DNA of 64,000 bases, taken from NCBI RefSeq assembly GCF_020009625.1, contig NZ_JAIHLP010000002.1:1984001-2048000 (forward strand). Direction: 5' to 3'. Positions 44,901 through 52,560 of the stretch are shown in pieces. The first letter of the stretch is position 1. Each line of letters opens with the position of its first letter. Both the position numbers and the translations under genes were made by a program. This DNA is from Leifsonia poae (lineage in GTDB: Bacteria > Actinomycetota > Actinomycetes > Actinomycetales > Microbacteriaceae). The notes beneath the pieces are model-generated. The model worked only from the letters and a program-made list of their open reading frames with translations, was not told where the DNA came from and did no database searches.

Positions 44901-45154
44901 CTCACCGACGAGGTGCTGTCAAGGCCCGGGACGCCTTGGATGGCCGCCTCGACCGGCGTGCTGACGTCGTTGTTGACGATCTCGGGCGATGCCCCCGGGT
45001 AGGTCGTCATGATCGCGAGCTGCGGGAACTCGATCGACGGGATGAGCTCCTGTTTGAGGTTCGCCAGCGCGAGTCCACCGAACGCGGCCGCGACGATCGT
45101 GATCAGCGCGATCAGGGCGCGGTTCTTCATACTGAGGACGGCGAGAAAATGCAC
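41915..45154 (-). CDS. RND superfamily efflux transporter (HAE1/AcrB-like)
   Basis: 1079 aa with two repeated halves, each of six spans after a large external loop. The N-terminal SMKNRALIALITIVAAAFG helix, the proton-relay Asp pair in IGRVVDDSIVVIENI and the second-half GVLMLIGIVVTNAIVLIDLV are typical. It exports drugs or lipids by proton antiport. In the first external domain (about residues 245-275) there is a Gly/Ala/Thr low-complexity stretch absent from most relatives. No fusion protein or outer-membrane partner is linked, as expected for a Gram-positive host. Confidence 0.92.
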   Translation of the reverse strand: MHFLAVLSMKNRALIALITIVAAAFGGLALANLKQELIPSIEFPQLAIMTTYPGASPEIVNNDVSTPVEAAIQGVPGLDSTSSVSSTNQSLITAKFTYGTDLATAEQKIDQAINRIQSTLPTNVTPQVLSGSIDDLPVIQLAVTSATDVKSLGNDITKLALPEIKNVTGVNDATLVGQVGQRVTIVPDTAKLTAAGLSVQSIKDALQQNGVLVPGGSITEDGKTLSVQSGKQLDSIADLESLPLIRSATAGAGTGAGASAGAGTGAGAAAAEAAAAAAAAATPQTIGDVASVKETDDPTSSISRVDGKPALTIAVTKLPSANTVEVSKGVNALIDDLQTKLGNGAKVTVVFDQAPFITQSINSLTEEGLLGLLFAVIVILVFLLSIRSTLVTAISIPTSVLITFIVMWTSGYTLNIITLGALTIAIGRVVDDSIVVIENIKRQLVPGVDRASTIVKAVREVAGAITASTITTVAVFLPLAFVGDTTGELFRPFAVTVTIALLSSLLVALTIVPVLAYWFLRAPKSKKHEADASEASHLSIAEAMEKGEDELEHPSRLQKGYLPIIHWTLRHSVATVLIAVVVLVGTLALTPLMKTNFLGSTGQNTLSITQTLEPGASLQAQDDAARVVEQKLLDTKGVKTVQLSIGGGSLAAAFTGGGGGGATFSVTTDPSYDQTALQNTVENEMAAIKGQGDIEVSASSGFGTSSDIEVDITAPNNADLQTATDSVVAQMKKLDSLKQTSDNLSASLPYVSVSVDRTKAAAAGLSEVAIGSLVSQAMQPTQTGTIAIDNSTLNIYLQSANPPTTVAALSQLSIPTATGPVALSTLATVEQANGPSTVTSSRGLRTSTVTATPNTDNLATANADVTKALKAADLPGGATAKIGGVSSNQSDAFSQLGLALLAAILIVYIVMVATFRSLRQPLLLLVSVPFAATGAIALQIISGIPLGVASLIGVLMLIGIVVTNAIVLIDLVNQYRRRGMSVAEAVAHGASRRLRPILMTALATIAALSPMAVGLTGGGGFISQPLAIVVIGGLVSSTLLTLVVLPTLYNLVEGRRERRDARRAARAAEHIPAPVDATP

Positions 45155-45446
45155 AGGCGCACCCTTTGCGAGATCTGTTTGCGAGGATTGCGACGCCTTC
45201 GCCGCAGACGAAGTATCTCATTGCAGCCTGTGCACGTTCCTCATGCCGTGGTACGACTTCCGGGCCGCGCACTACTCCCCTCGGAGTGTGTCAGCCCGCG
45301 ATGGCTCTCTCGTCGGGACGGAGAGATGGACGGTGGCCGACGACACCGGAGATCCGTGGCACCCGCCCCGGTGGGGTCATGGCCAGGTGGATCATCCGCC
45401 CGAAGGCGGGGCGAGGCGGGGCGGAGGAAGCAGGGAGAGGTGCGCG
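45155..45446. other. 292-bp intergenic region, no feature recognised
   Basis: The stretch lies upstream of the RND gene and downstream of the MocR gene. Short open frames occur but lack ribosome sites and family resemblance. I see no convincing promoter, operator or hairpin, apart from GC-rich runs near 45400-45440. Confidence 0.4.
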
Positions 45447-46916
45447 TCAGACGACGTCGGCGAGGATGGCGGGGTCGGTGTAGGGGACGGGTTGGTGCAG
45501 CGACGTCGCCCATGCCCGGGAGAGGGCGCGGAAGGCGCGGATCGTCTCGTCCTCCCCCGACGTGATCGGGATGCGCAGGAAGCGCTCGAACGCTCCGTCG
45601 AGCCCGAAACGGGGACCGGCGGCGATCAGCAGCCCGTGGTTGCGGGCCCCGAGTGACAGGGCCGAGCTGACGGGGGCGCCGAGGCCGACCCAGGCAGCGA
45701 GACCGCCGTGCAGGTGGGGAACGGTCCAGGTCGGGAAGTGCTCGGCCACCAGGCGGCGCACCGTGTCCCGGCCCGACCGCAGCTGCGCCCGGCGCTCTTC
45801 GACGATCTCGCCCATCTGCGGCAGCATCCTCGCCACCACCAGCTGCTCCAGGATGGGTGTGCCGAGGTCGGTGGAGGGTTTCGCCGCGACGAGTTTGCGG
45901 ATCAGCGGCCGGTCGGCGCGGATCCAGCCGATGCGCAGGCCGCCCCACATGCTCTTGCTCGCCGAGCCGATCAGGATGACGGGCGCGTCTCCTGCGCGAC
46001 GGTCGCCGTACGCCGCGAGCGGGAGCAGGTGGTCGGCACGGTCGATGTCGAGCTCGGCCGTCGTCTCGTCGCCGACCACAATGGTGCCCTGGGAGGCCGC
46101 CGCCGCCAGCACGCGCTCGCGCGTCTCGGCCGACATGGATGCGCCCGTCGGGTTGTGGAAGTCGGGGATCAGGTAGGCCAGCGCCGGGTTCGCCCGGCGG
46201 ATCGTCTGCTCGACAGCGTCCACATCCCAACCGTCGGCGCCTGCCTCGAGGCCCGGGGTCGTGCCGACGGTCACCGGCACCAGCCGGGCGCCGGCCAACC
46301 GAAGCGACTCCGTTGCATGGGGATAGGTCGGCATTTCGACCAGCGCACGGTCGCCCCGGCCGAGGAACGTGCGCGCGAGGAGGGCGATGGCCTGCTGCGC
46401 CCCCACGGTCACGAGGATCTGTTCGGCGTCGGTGGGCAGGCCGCGCTCGCCGTACCGTTTCGCGATCGCTTCCCGCAGGTGCGGCAGCCCGATCGGGTCG
46501 TAGCCGGAGTCGGGCAGGAAGTGCGGCAGCTCTTCGGCGGCGGCCCGCGCGGCGGCGGGCAGGGAGGCGACCGCAGGCAGCGCCGCCTTGGTGAAGTCGA
46601 GCATCCCCTCGCCACCGAGGGGGGACGCTGCAACCAACACCGGCCCCGGGAGCCGGGTCAGGCTGCCCGATCCGCGCACGCTGTCGACGAAGCCCGCCTC
46701 GCGCAGTTCCCGGTAGGCGGCGGTGACTGTCGTCCGGCTGAGGTCGAGGCGGCCAGCGAGGTCGCGCTCGGCCGGCAGCCGGGTGTCGATGGGGATGCGT
46801 CCGTCGAGCACGAGCAAGCGGATGCGGTCGGCGAGCGCCTGGTAGTGCGCCCCGTTTCCGCGCCACTCGCCGAGCAGGGTTCCGAGAGAGCGGGCGGTCA
46901 GCTGTGCATTCGGCAT
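45447..46916 (-). CDS. MocR-type GntR regulator with aminotransferase domain
   Basis: 489 aa. An N-terminal GntR winged HTH (RLPAERDLAGRLDLSRTTVT, about residues 47-66) is joined to a fold-type I aminotransferase domain whose PLP-binding Lys321 lies in GSASKSMWGG. MocR proteins use PLP or an aminoacyl-PLP adduct as signal. It is divergent from a YczE-like membrane protein gene with ATTGG/CCAAT boxes between them, a known pairing in actinobacteria, so it most likely regulates that gene and itself. Confidence 0.93.
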   Translation of the reverse strand: MPNAQLTARSLGTLLGEWRGNGAHYQALADRIRLLVLDGRIPIDTRLPAERDLAGRLDLSRTTVTAAYRELREAGFVDSVRGSGSLTRLPGPVLVAASPLGGEGMLDFTKAALPAVASLPAAARAAAEELPHFLPDSGYDPIGLPHLREAIAKRYGERGLPTDAEQILVTVGAQQAIALLARTFLGRGDRALVEMPTYPHATESLRLAGARLVPVTVGTTPGLEAGADGWDVDAVEQTIRRANPALAYLIPDFHNPTGASMSAETRERVLAAAASQGTIVVGDETTAELDIDRADHLLPLAAYGDRRAGDAPVILIGSASKSMWGGLRIGWIRADRPLIRKLVAAKPSTDLGTPILEQLVVARMLPQMGEIVEERRAQLRSGRDTVRRLVAEHFPTWTVPHLHGGLAAWVGLGAPVSSALSLGARNHGLLIAAGPRFGLDGAFERFLRIPITSGEDETIRAFRALSRAWATSLHQPVPYTDPAILADVV

Positions 46917-46932
46917 GATGCCACCTTAAGCA

Positions 46933-46969
46933 GATTGGCATCTTGATAAAAGGCCAATCGTCAAATTGG
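46933..46969. promoter_or_regulatory. MocR-type ATTGG/CCAAT operator boxes
   Basis: GATTGGC (46933-46939) and GCCAATC (46953-46959) are perfect inverted arms 13 bp apart. A further ATTGG at 46965-46969 is a direct copy of the first. MocR regulators typically bind such combined direct and inverted ATTGG-like boxes in the divergent promoter. The third copy touches the start region of the YczE-like gene. Confidence 0.6.
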
Positions 46970-46977
46970 ATGATTGT

Positions 46978-47622
46978 GTGACCGCTCGACTCTTCCCCCG
47001 CCGCCTCGCCCGGCTCCTGCTCGGCCTCGTTCTCTACGGCATCGCCATCTCGATGATGGTGCGAGCCGGCATCGGGCTCTCCCCGTGGGATGTGCTGGCA
47101 CAGGGACTGTCGATCAAGACCGGGTGGGCGTTCGGCCTCATGACCAACCTCATCGGGCTCGTCGTCCTGCTGTTCTGGATCCCGATCCGTCAGCGTCCGG
47201 GGCTCGGCACGATTCTCAATGTGCTGCTGATCGGTCCGAGCGCGCAGCTCGGGCTGACCCTCATCCCTCAACAGACCCAGCTCTGGGCGCAGGTGCCGCT
47301 GTTCGCCGGCGGCCTCGTACTGCTCGCCGTCGCGACCGGGCTCTACATCGGCCCGCAGCTCGGGCCCGGCCCGCGGGACGGCCTGATGACCGGGCTGCAC
47401 ACGCGGACCGGGTGGCCGATCTGGGTGGTGCGCACCGGCATCGAGGTCACCGTGCTGATCGTCGGGTGGCTCCTGGGTGGCAACGTCGGGTTCGGCACCC
47501 TCGCGTTCGCCGTGCTGATCGGCCCCCTGTGCACGCTCACGCTCCCCCTTTTCGCGATCCACCTCCCCACGGCAGCGACGACGGATGCGGCTGAGAACGA
47601 GCTCGAGACGCGCACGACGTAG
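46978..47622 (+). CDS. YczE/YyaS/YitT-like membrane protein
   Basis: 214 aa from the GTG at 46978 (VTARLFPRRLAR); a TTG at 46966 would add four residues and no ribosome site decides. Five to six membrane spans and the family segment GIGLSPWDVLAQGLSIKTGW are visible, with a second GPRDGLMTGLHTRTGW repeat. The function is not established. It is the expected partner of the divergent MocR gene and may transport a vitamin B6-linked or amino compound, by inference only. Confidence 0.85.
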   Translation: MTARLFPRRLARLLLGLVLYGIAISMMVRAGIGLSPWDVLAQGLSIKTGWAFGLMTNLIGLVVLLFWIPIRQRPGLGTILNVLLIGPSAQLGLTLIPQQTQLWAQVPLFAGGLVLLAVATGLYIGPQLGPGPRDGLMTGLHTRTGWPIWVVRTGIEVTVLIVGWLLGGNVGFGTLAFAVLIGPLCTLTLPLFAIHLPTAATTDAAENELETRTT

Positions 47623-47687
47623 CCGCCGAGCACACACCGCCTGGCCCTCGTCAATGAGGAGGGGGCCACATCGCGTGTACTCGGCGG
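47623..47687. terminator. Long hairpin between convergent genes
   Basis: CCGCCGAG (47623-47630), extended by CACAC, pairs with GTGT-A-CTCGGCGG ending at 47687. An inner TGGCCC/GGGCCA stem fills the loop. It occupies nearly the whole gap between the convergent YczE-like and MerR genes and probably terminates both. No strong T run is present. Confidence 0.5.
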
Positions 47688-47694
47688 TCGCCGT

Positions 47695-48453
47695 TCAGAG
47701 GGTGCGGTCGGCGTAGACGCGCAGGGCGTCACGCACGAAGGCCGCACCGACGGCGCCACCGTAGTTCGCACCGAACCGCGGATCGGCCACATACATCTCG
47801 CCGAGGCCGAGGAGATACGCCTTCGTCGGACCGTTCGCGTCACTGCCGGGCGTGCCGGGCACGCTCGCAAGCCAGTCGAAGTGCCGCTGGGCGAGCGCCT
47901 GGGCCTCCTCGCCGTCGGGAGTGATCCCACTCTCGGCCGCAGCGGCCCAATCGGCGTTCAGCCGACCGACGACGGTTTGGAAGGCCTTCTTCTCGTCCGG
48001 CGAGGTGCTGCGCCACCAGGCGTCGCTCGTTGCATACGCCTGCGTGCCCCAGCGTTCCTCGACCTCGTCTTTGTATTGCGTGTGGTCGAATCCGTCGAAC
48101 ATGTCTTCTGCCATGATCTGTTCACCCCCCTCCAGCGATCGGATCGTCGCTTCGACCGCCGCGATCTGCCGCGCCAGCCGGCCCCGCTCGTCACGCAACC
48201 AGATGAGGTGGTTACGCAGTGCGGGGGCCGCATCCCGGTCGCTGCCGAGAACATCGGCGATGGCCGGAAGGCCCAGGCCGAGTCCCCGCAACAGCAGGAT
48301 GCGCTGCAATCGCACGAGGGATGCCCGGTCGTAGTACCGGTAGCCGTTGTCACCGATGCGGCTGGGCGGGAGGAGGCCGATCTCGCCGTAATGGCGCAGC
48401 GTGCGGCTCGTCGTTCCGGCCAACCGCGCGATCTCCTGGATGGACCAGTCCAT
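47695..48453 (-). CDS. MerR family regulator with TipAS ligand domain
   Basis: 252 aa from the ATG at 48453, with GAGAGGAG upstream. The N-terminal MerR HTH reads SIQEIARLAGTTSRTLRHYG, followed by a coiled dimer helix (about residues 75-110). The C-terminal TipAS domain includes MFDGFDHTQYKDEVEERWG. TipA-like proteins bind multiple drugs, such as thiopeptides, and activate their own promoter. A 19-bp-spacer promoter with a perfect dyad lies just upstream. Confidence 0.92.
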   Translation of the reverse strand: MDWSIQEIARLAGTTSRTLRHYGEIGLLPPSRIGDNGYRYYDRASLVRLQRILLLRGLGLGLPAIADVLGSDRDAAPALRNHLIWLRDERGRLARQIAAVEATIRSLEGGEQIMAEDMFDGFDHTQYKDEVEERWGTQAYATSDAWWRSTSPDEKKAFQTVVGRLNADWAAAAESGITPDGEEAQALAQRHFDWLASVPGTPGSDANGPTKAYLLGLGEMYVADPRFGANYGGAVGAAFVRDALRVYADRTL

Positions 48454-48485
48454 CGTCTTCTCCTCTCTCGTGGGGTGCGAACTCC

Positions 48486-48516
48486 ACGGTAGAGGTTGAC
48501 GCAGCGTCAAGGTCAA
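48486..48516 (-). promoter_or_regulatory. MerR-type promoter with 19-bp spacer and dyad
   Basis: On the minus strand a -35 TTGACC and a -10 TACCGT are 19 bp apart. That is the over-long spacing that MerR activators correct by DNA distortion. The spacer holds TTGACGC-T-GCGTCAA, a perfect dyad. It reads toward the TipA-like gene, so this is an autoactivated promoter. Confidence 0.75.
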
Positions 48517-48535
48517 GTGCCCGACGGCGCTGATC

Positions 48536-50722
48536 TCAGCGCTTCGCGCGCGCCGGAACCTTCTTGGTCTCGGCAGCCGGCTTCTTCGCCGGCTTCTCGT
48601 CCGGCGACGGCGCGGCAACGGACGGTGCAGCAGTTGACGGCGGCGTCGCGGCGGGCGGCATCCCACCCGACCGGGTCGGCCCGTGGCCGCGACCACCGTG
48701 CGTGACGGAGGCGGGCTCCAGCGGCCGGCGGGCCACCGGGCGAACCGGCTCGCCGCGCCGATCCTGCCCCGGCAGCGGGCGGGAACGACGACCGTAGATG
48801 AGCGACGACGAATCGAGCAGCCACGGCACCAAGGCGACCGTGACGCCGTGACAGAGCAGAAGCTGCTGGCGCAGACGACGCGCCCGGTGGTTGTGGAGCA
48901 GCGCCTCCCACCAGTGCCCGACGATGTACTGCGGCAGATACACGGTCACGACTTCGGCGCCGTGCTCCTCCCGCCGGTGCTTCAGATACTTGATCAGCGG
49001 GATGCCGAACTCGCGGTACGGCGACTCGATGATCGTCAGCGGCACGTGGATGTTCTGCTCGATCCAGTCTTTCTGCAACTGCTCGGTCGCATCCTCGTCG
49101 ATCGACACATGCACGGCCTCGATCGATTCGTGCCGGGCGGCGATCGCATAGTCGAGGGCCTTCAGCGCGGGCTTCTGCATTTTGCCGACGAGGACGATCG
49201 CGTGGTCGCCGCGGCTGCCGAACGTGGTGACCGGGTCGACCTCGATCTCTTTCTCCACATCCCGGTAGTAGCGGTTCACGCCGAGCATGAGCAGCCAGAG
49301 AATCGGCATGAAGATGAACACGAGGTACGCGCCGTGGGTGAACTTGGTGATCGTCACGACGATCAGCACCACCGCCGTGAGAAACGCGCCGAAGGCGTTG
49401 ATGCAGAGGCTGCGCACGATGCTTCCGCGTTCCCCGTGCGGCACCGTGCCCGAACGCAGCAGGGAGATCCAGTGCCTCACCATGCCCGATTGACCGAGGG
49501 TGAACGAGACGAAGACACCGATGATGTACAGCTGGATGAGGTTGGTCAGATTGGCCTGATAGACGAGCAACAGGGCGGTCGCGGCCAACGCCAGGACGAT
49601 CATCCCGTTCGAGTAGACGAGACGGTCGCCGCGAGTGTTGAGCGACTTCGGCGCGTAGGAGTCGCGCGCCAGCACCGAACCGAGCAGCGGGAAGCCGTTG
49701 AACGCGGTGTTGGCGGCGAGCAGCAGCACGACCGCCGTTGCGGCCTGCACGATGAAGAACAGCAGGGAGTTGTTGCCGAAGGTCGCGGAGGCGATCTGGG
49801 CGATCAGGCTGCGCTGCGGCGACGTGGCGCACTGGGCCCAGCCCTGCAGATCGCAGGGGTTCTCTGCGTAGTGCACACCGCTGATCAGGGCGACCGTGGT
49901 GAGACCGGCGAAGAGCACGATGGCGATCCCGCCCATGAGGGCGAGCGTCTTGCGAGCGTTCTTGATCTTGGGGGTGCGGAACGCGGGGACGCCGTTGGCG
50001 ACCGCCTCCACCCCGGTGAGGGCGCTGCATCCGCTGGAGAAGGCGCGCAGCAGCAGCAGGATCATGGCGGCTTGACCGAGGCCTGCCGCGTGCACGGTGT
50101 ATCCGGCGGATTCGGCGACCGGCGCATGGCCGAGCGCCGTGCGGATGAGCGCGGTGACGACCATCACGAAGATCGACCCGATGAACAGGTAGGTGGGGAG
50201 CGCGAAGGCTTTGCTCGACTCGCGCACACCGCGCAGGTTCACGGCGGCGATGAGCACGACGAAGAGCACGGCGAGTTCGACTCGCCAGCCGCTCAGGAAG
50301 GGCAGCGCAGAGATGATGTTGTCGACGCCCGAGGCGACGGAAACCGCGACCGTCAGCACGTAGTCCACGAGGAGTGCCGAGGCGACGACCAGTCCGGCCT
50401 TCTCGCCGAGGTTCTTGTGCGCGACCTCGTAGTCACCGCCGCCGGAGGGGTACGCCTTCACGAGCTGCCGGTACGACAGCACGACCGTGACGAGAAGCAC
50501 GACGACGGCCGCCGCCACCCAGGGCGCGAACGTCAGGAACGCCAGACCGCCGAGCAGCAGGATCATCAGAAGCTCCTGCGGAGCGTACGCCACACTCGAC
50601 AGCGCGTCGGAGGCGAAGATCGGGAGGGCGAGGTGCTTCGGGAGGAGCTGTCCTTCGAGTTTTTCGCTCGGAAGCGGGTCGCCGATCAACCACCGCTTCG
50701 GGGATCTCCCGTCATTTGTCAC
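48536..50722 (-). CDS. KimA-like APC superfamily permease (probable potassium importer)
   Basis: 728 aa from a GTG at 50722. The N-terminal part resembles Bacillus KimA: RWLIGDPLPSEKLEGQLL, FASDALSSVAYAPQELL, LSYRQLVKAYPSGGGDY, LLVDYVLTVAVSVASG and FSSGCSALTGVEAVANG. About twelve spans are followed by a cytoplasmic domain (from about residue 490) and a Pro/Ala/Lys-rich tail of some 60 residues. KimA proteins take up potassium and are inhibited by c-di-AMP. I see no c-di-AMP riboswitch upstream. The start is supported by promoter spacing rather than by a ribosome site. Confidence 0.82.
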   Translation of the reverse strand: MTNDGRSPKRWLIGDPLPSEKLEGQLLPKHLALPIFASDALSSVAYAPQELLMILLLGGLAFLTFAPWVAAAVVVLLVTVVLSYRQLVKAYPSGGGDYEVAHKNLGEKAGLVVASALLVDYVLTVAVSVASGVDNIISALPFLSGWRVELAVLFVVLIAAVNLRGVRESSKAFALPTYLFIGSIFVMVVTALIRTALGHAPVAESAGYTVHAAGLGQAAMILLLLRAFSSGCSALTGVEAVANGVPAFRTPKIKNARKTLALMGGIAIVLFAGLTTVALISGVHYAENPCDLQGWAQCATSPQRSLIAQIASATFGNNSLLFFIVQAATAVVLLLAANTAFNGFPLLGSVLARDSYAPKSLNTRGDRLVYSNGMIVLALAATALLLVYQANLTNLIQLYIIGVFVSFTLGQSGMVRHWISLLRSGTVPHGERGSIVRSLCINAFGAFLTAVVLIVVTITKFTHGAYLVFIFMPILWLLMLGVNRYYRDVEKEIEVDPVTTFGSRGDHAIVLVGKMQKPALKALDYAIAARHESIEAVHVSIDEDATEQLQKDWIEQNIHVPLTIIESPYREFGIPLIKYLKHRREEHGAEVVTVYLPQYIVGHWWEALLHNHRARRLRQQLLLCHGVTVALVPWLLDSSSLIYGRRSRPLPGQDRRGEPVRPVARRPLEPASVTHGGRGHGPTRSGGMPPAATPPSTAAPSVAAPSPDEKPAKKPAAETKKVPARAKR

Positions 50723-50730
50723 GAGGGTCG

Positions 50731-50758
50731 AGAATACTCGCTGCCAATCCCCTGTCAA
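50731..50758 (-). promoter_or_regulatory. Promoter of KimA-like gene, probably leaderless
   Basis: On the minus strand TTGACA (50753-50758) and TATTCT (50731-50736) are 16 bp apart. The -10 ends 8 bp before the GTG start codon, so transcription would begin at or next to the start codon. This matches the missing ribosome site and suggests a leaderless mRNA. Confidence 0.6.
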
Positions 50759-50847
50759 GTCGGCGCGTCGACCGCAGGGAACGTTGCGGTTCTGCAATAC
50801 ATGGATGCAGGCCTGCGGGTGGCCCGAATCGGCCCCGCACACACGCG

Positions 50848-50880
50848 AAGCGCGTTCGAACCTGAGTGTCGAACGCGCTT
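50848..50880. terminator. Hairpin downstream of PadR operon
   Basis: AAGCGCGTTCGA (50848-50859) and TCGAACGCGCTT (50869-50880) form a perfect 12-bp stem with a 9-base loop. It lies between the end of the PadR gene and the KimA-like promoter and would stop read-through. Confidence 0.7.
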
Positions 50881-50915
50881 TCGCTGTATTCGGCTGAGTG
50901 CCGGTCGCCGAGCGG

Positions 50916-51533
50916 TCAGCGGCGGCTCAACGACTCCAGAACCGAGGCCCGCACCCGGGCGAGCTCGAGCTTCAGCTGGGGGATCACGTCGTCGGGGATG
51001 AACCCGCGCGCGGCATGCGAACGCAGATCGGTTCGCAGCTGCTGACGGAACTCATTGAGCACCGCCTCGGCCTCACGGGCGGAGGCGGAGGCCGCCTGGC
51101 GCGCGTTGCGGACCGTCGACGTGAACTCGCTCACATTCGGAGACCTTTTCGCCTCGCGCGCGGCTGAGGCGAGATCGGCGCGCAGGCTGCGCATCGCGTC
51201 ATCGACCCCGGCGCGGACCTCGTCGGCGAGCCGACGGACCGAATCGGTGACCTCATCTTCGATGGCGTCGAGTTCGTGCTCCCGCTCTGCGAGTTCAGCG
51301 CGCCCGGCGTCGGTGATGGCGTAGACGGTCTTGCGGCCCTCGGTGGACTTGGTGACGAGCCCCTCTTCCTCGAGCTTCGCCAGCCGGGGGTAGATCGTGC
51401 CCGCGCTCGGGCTGTAGGTTCCGCCGAACCGTTCGCTGAGCGCCTGGATCAGCTCATACCCGTGTCTCGGCGACTCACCAAGCAGGCTCAGCAGGTAGAG
51501 CCTCAGGCTGCCGTGGGCGAAGACGGGGGTCAT
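50916..51533 (-). CDS. PadR family transcriptional regulator
   Basis: 205 aa from the ATG at 51533. The winged HTH (residues about 5-85) includes HGYELIQALSERFGGTYSPS, the classic SAGTIYPRLAKLEEEGLV and the wing RKTVYAITDAGR. A long helical C-terminal half follows. The start overlaps the stop of the DUF4097 gene (ATGA). It probably represses this two-gene operon through the ATATAT-centred sites upstream of DUF4097. Confidence 0.93.
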   Translation of the reverse strand: MTPVFAHGSLRLYLLSLLGESPRHGYELIQALSERFGGTYSPSAGTIYPRLAKLEEEGLVTKSTEGRKTVYAITDAGRAELAEREHELDAIEDEVTDSVRRLADEVRAGVDDAMRSLRADLASAAREAKRSPNVSEFTSTVRNARQAASASAREAEAVLNEFRQQLRTDLRSHAARGFIPDDVIPQLKLELARVRASVLESLSRR

Positions 51534-52381
51534 TCGGGCGCTCCGTCGTGAGCGGTGTCGTTCGCGGCGCCGGCCGGAACCGCGCTGCGCACGACCGAGA
51601 CATTGCCCGACACCGAGTTGACGCTGACCTCGGCCCACGAACCGTCGAGTCTGCCGGAGGTACCGGTGAAGTTCTTTCCGGGCGACGAGGAGATGAGCGC
51701 GTTGTCGAGCAGGATCTTGCCCGACACCGTGTTCACGCGGTAGCGTGCCCCCAGCCCATCGGGGATGCGCACGGTCAGGTCACCCGAGACCGTGTTGCTC
51801 GAGAGCTCGTCGAGCCGCCCCGTGATGTCGACCATCACATCGCCGGAGACGCTGTCCACCGTGAACCGCGGGATGTCGCCCGACGCGGTGACATCGCCCG
51901 ACACCGTGTGAGCGGAGATCCGCCCGATGTGGTCGCGCGCCGAGAGTTCGCCGCTCACGGAGTTCAGCTCGATGTCGCCGATGAGCCCGTCGACCACCAG
52001 GTCGCCGGAGACCGTGCTCAGTCGGCCGTTCGTCTTCAGCCCCGACACGAGCGCGGTGGCCGACACGATGCCGAATTTGAGGGCCACATCCCGGGGGACG
52101 AGCACACTGACGTCGGCCTTGCCGTTGCTGCGCATCGATTTGAAGACTTCGATGAAGTTGTCCCACCGCAGTTGCGGGTGGTCGATCTCGAGCTGGTCGC
52201 CTTCGATACTGATCTTGAGGTCGCGCCCGCTGACCGAGTGCACCTCCACCCTCGCTCCGGGTTCGTCGTGCCCGATCACGTCGATCTGCCCGCCGATGAA
52301 CCCGACCTTGAGCGAGCGGACCAGCTCGAGGTCGATGACTTTGCTCTCCCCGGGCTGGATCAGCCACTTGTCCTGTGCCAT
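51530..52381 (-). CDS. DUF4097 beta-repeat protein
   Basis: 283 aa from the ATG at 52381 (MAQDKWLIQPG). It is built from repeated beta strands with the recurring motif SVSGD or TVSGD roughly every 20 residues (STVSGDLVV, NSVSGELSA, HTVSGDVTA, DSVSGDVMV), as in DUF4097 parallel beta-helix proteins. No signal peptide or membrane span is evident. DUF4097 genes are commonly paired with PadR regulators; the biochemical role is unknown, and surface or scaffold functions have been suggested. Confidence 0.88.
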   Translation of the reverse strand: MAQDKWLIQPGESKVIDLELVRSLKVGFIGGQIDVIGHDEPGARVEVHSVSGRDLKISIEGDQLEIDHPQLRWDNFIEVFKSMRSNGKADVSVLVPRDVALKFGIVSATALVSGLKTNGRLSTVSGDLVVDGLIGDIELNSVSGELSARDHIGRISAHTVSGDVTASGDIPRFTVDSVSGDVMVDITGRLDELSSNTVSGDLTVRIPDGLGARYRVNTVSGKILLDNALISSSPGKNFTGTSGRLDGSWAEVSVNSVSGNVSVVRSAVPAGAANDTAHDGAPE

Positions 52382-52433
52382 TGTTCTCTCCTGTTGCGCC
52401 TGTGTGGTGCCGCGCTGCGCGGACCCTCGGTGA

Positions 52434-52478
52434 TTCGCGATATATCGCGTTGTTGACAAATTCACGATATATCGCGTT
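52434..52478. promoter_or_regulatory. Two PadR-type operators
   Basis: TTCGCGATATATCGCGTT (52434-52451) contains a perfect 14-bp palindrome. TTCACGATATATCGCGTT (52461-52478) is a direct copy with one change, 27 bp away. Such AT-centred dyads are typical PadR targets, here 53-97 bp before the DUF4097 start. Confidence 0.75.
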
Positions 52479-52560
52479 TGCGGGCATCGCAAGCCCGCGA
52501 TGCGATTCCCACCGCTTTTCAGGGTCGGCTCAGGGTCGGCTCAGGGTTCACCCGCGCCGG

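Noticed and set aside
50723-50915. c-di-AMP (ydaO-type) riboswitch before the KimA-like gene
   Set aside because: The promoter abuts the start codon, and the only strong structure upstream is a simple terminator hairpin.
48683-51001. 772-codon plus-strand frame opposite the KimA-like gene
   Set aside because: Composition is Glu/His/Arg/Asp-rich as expected for the complement of membrane-protein codons; no ribosome site or family.
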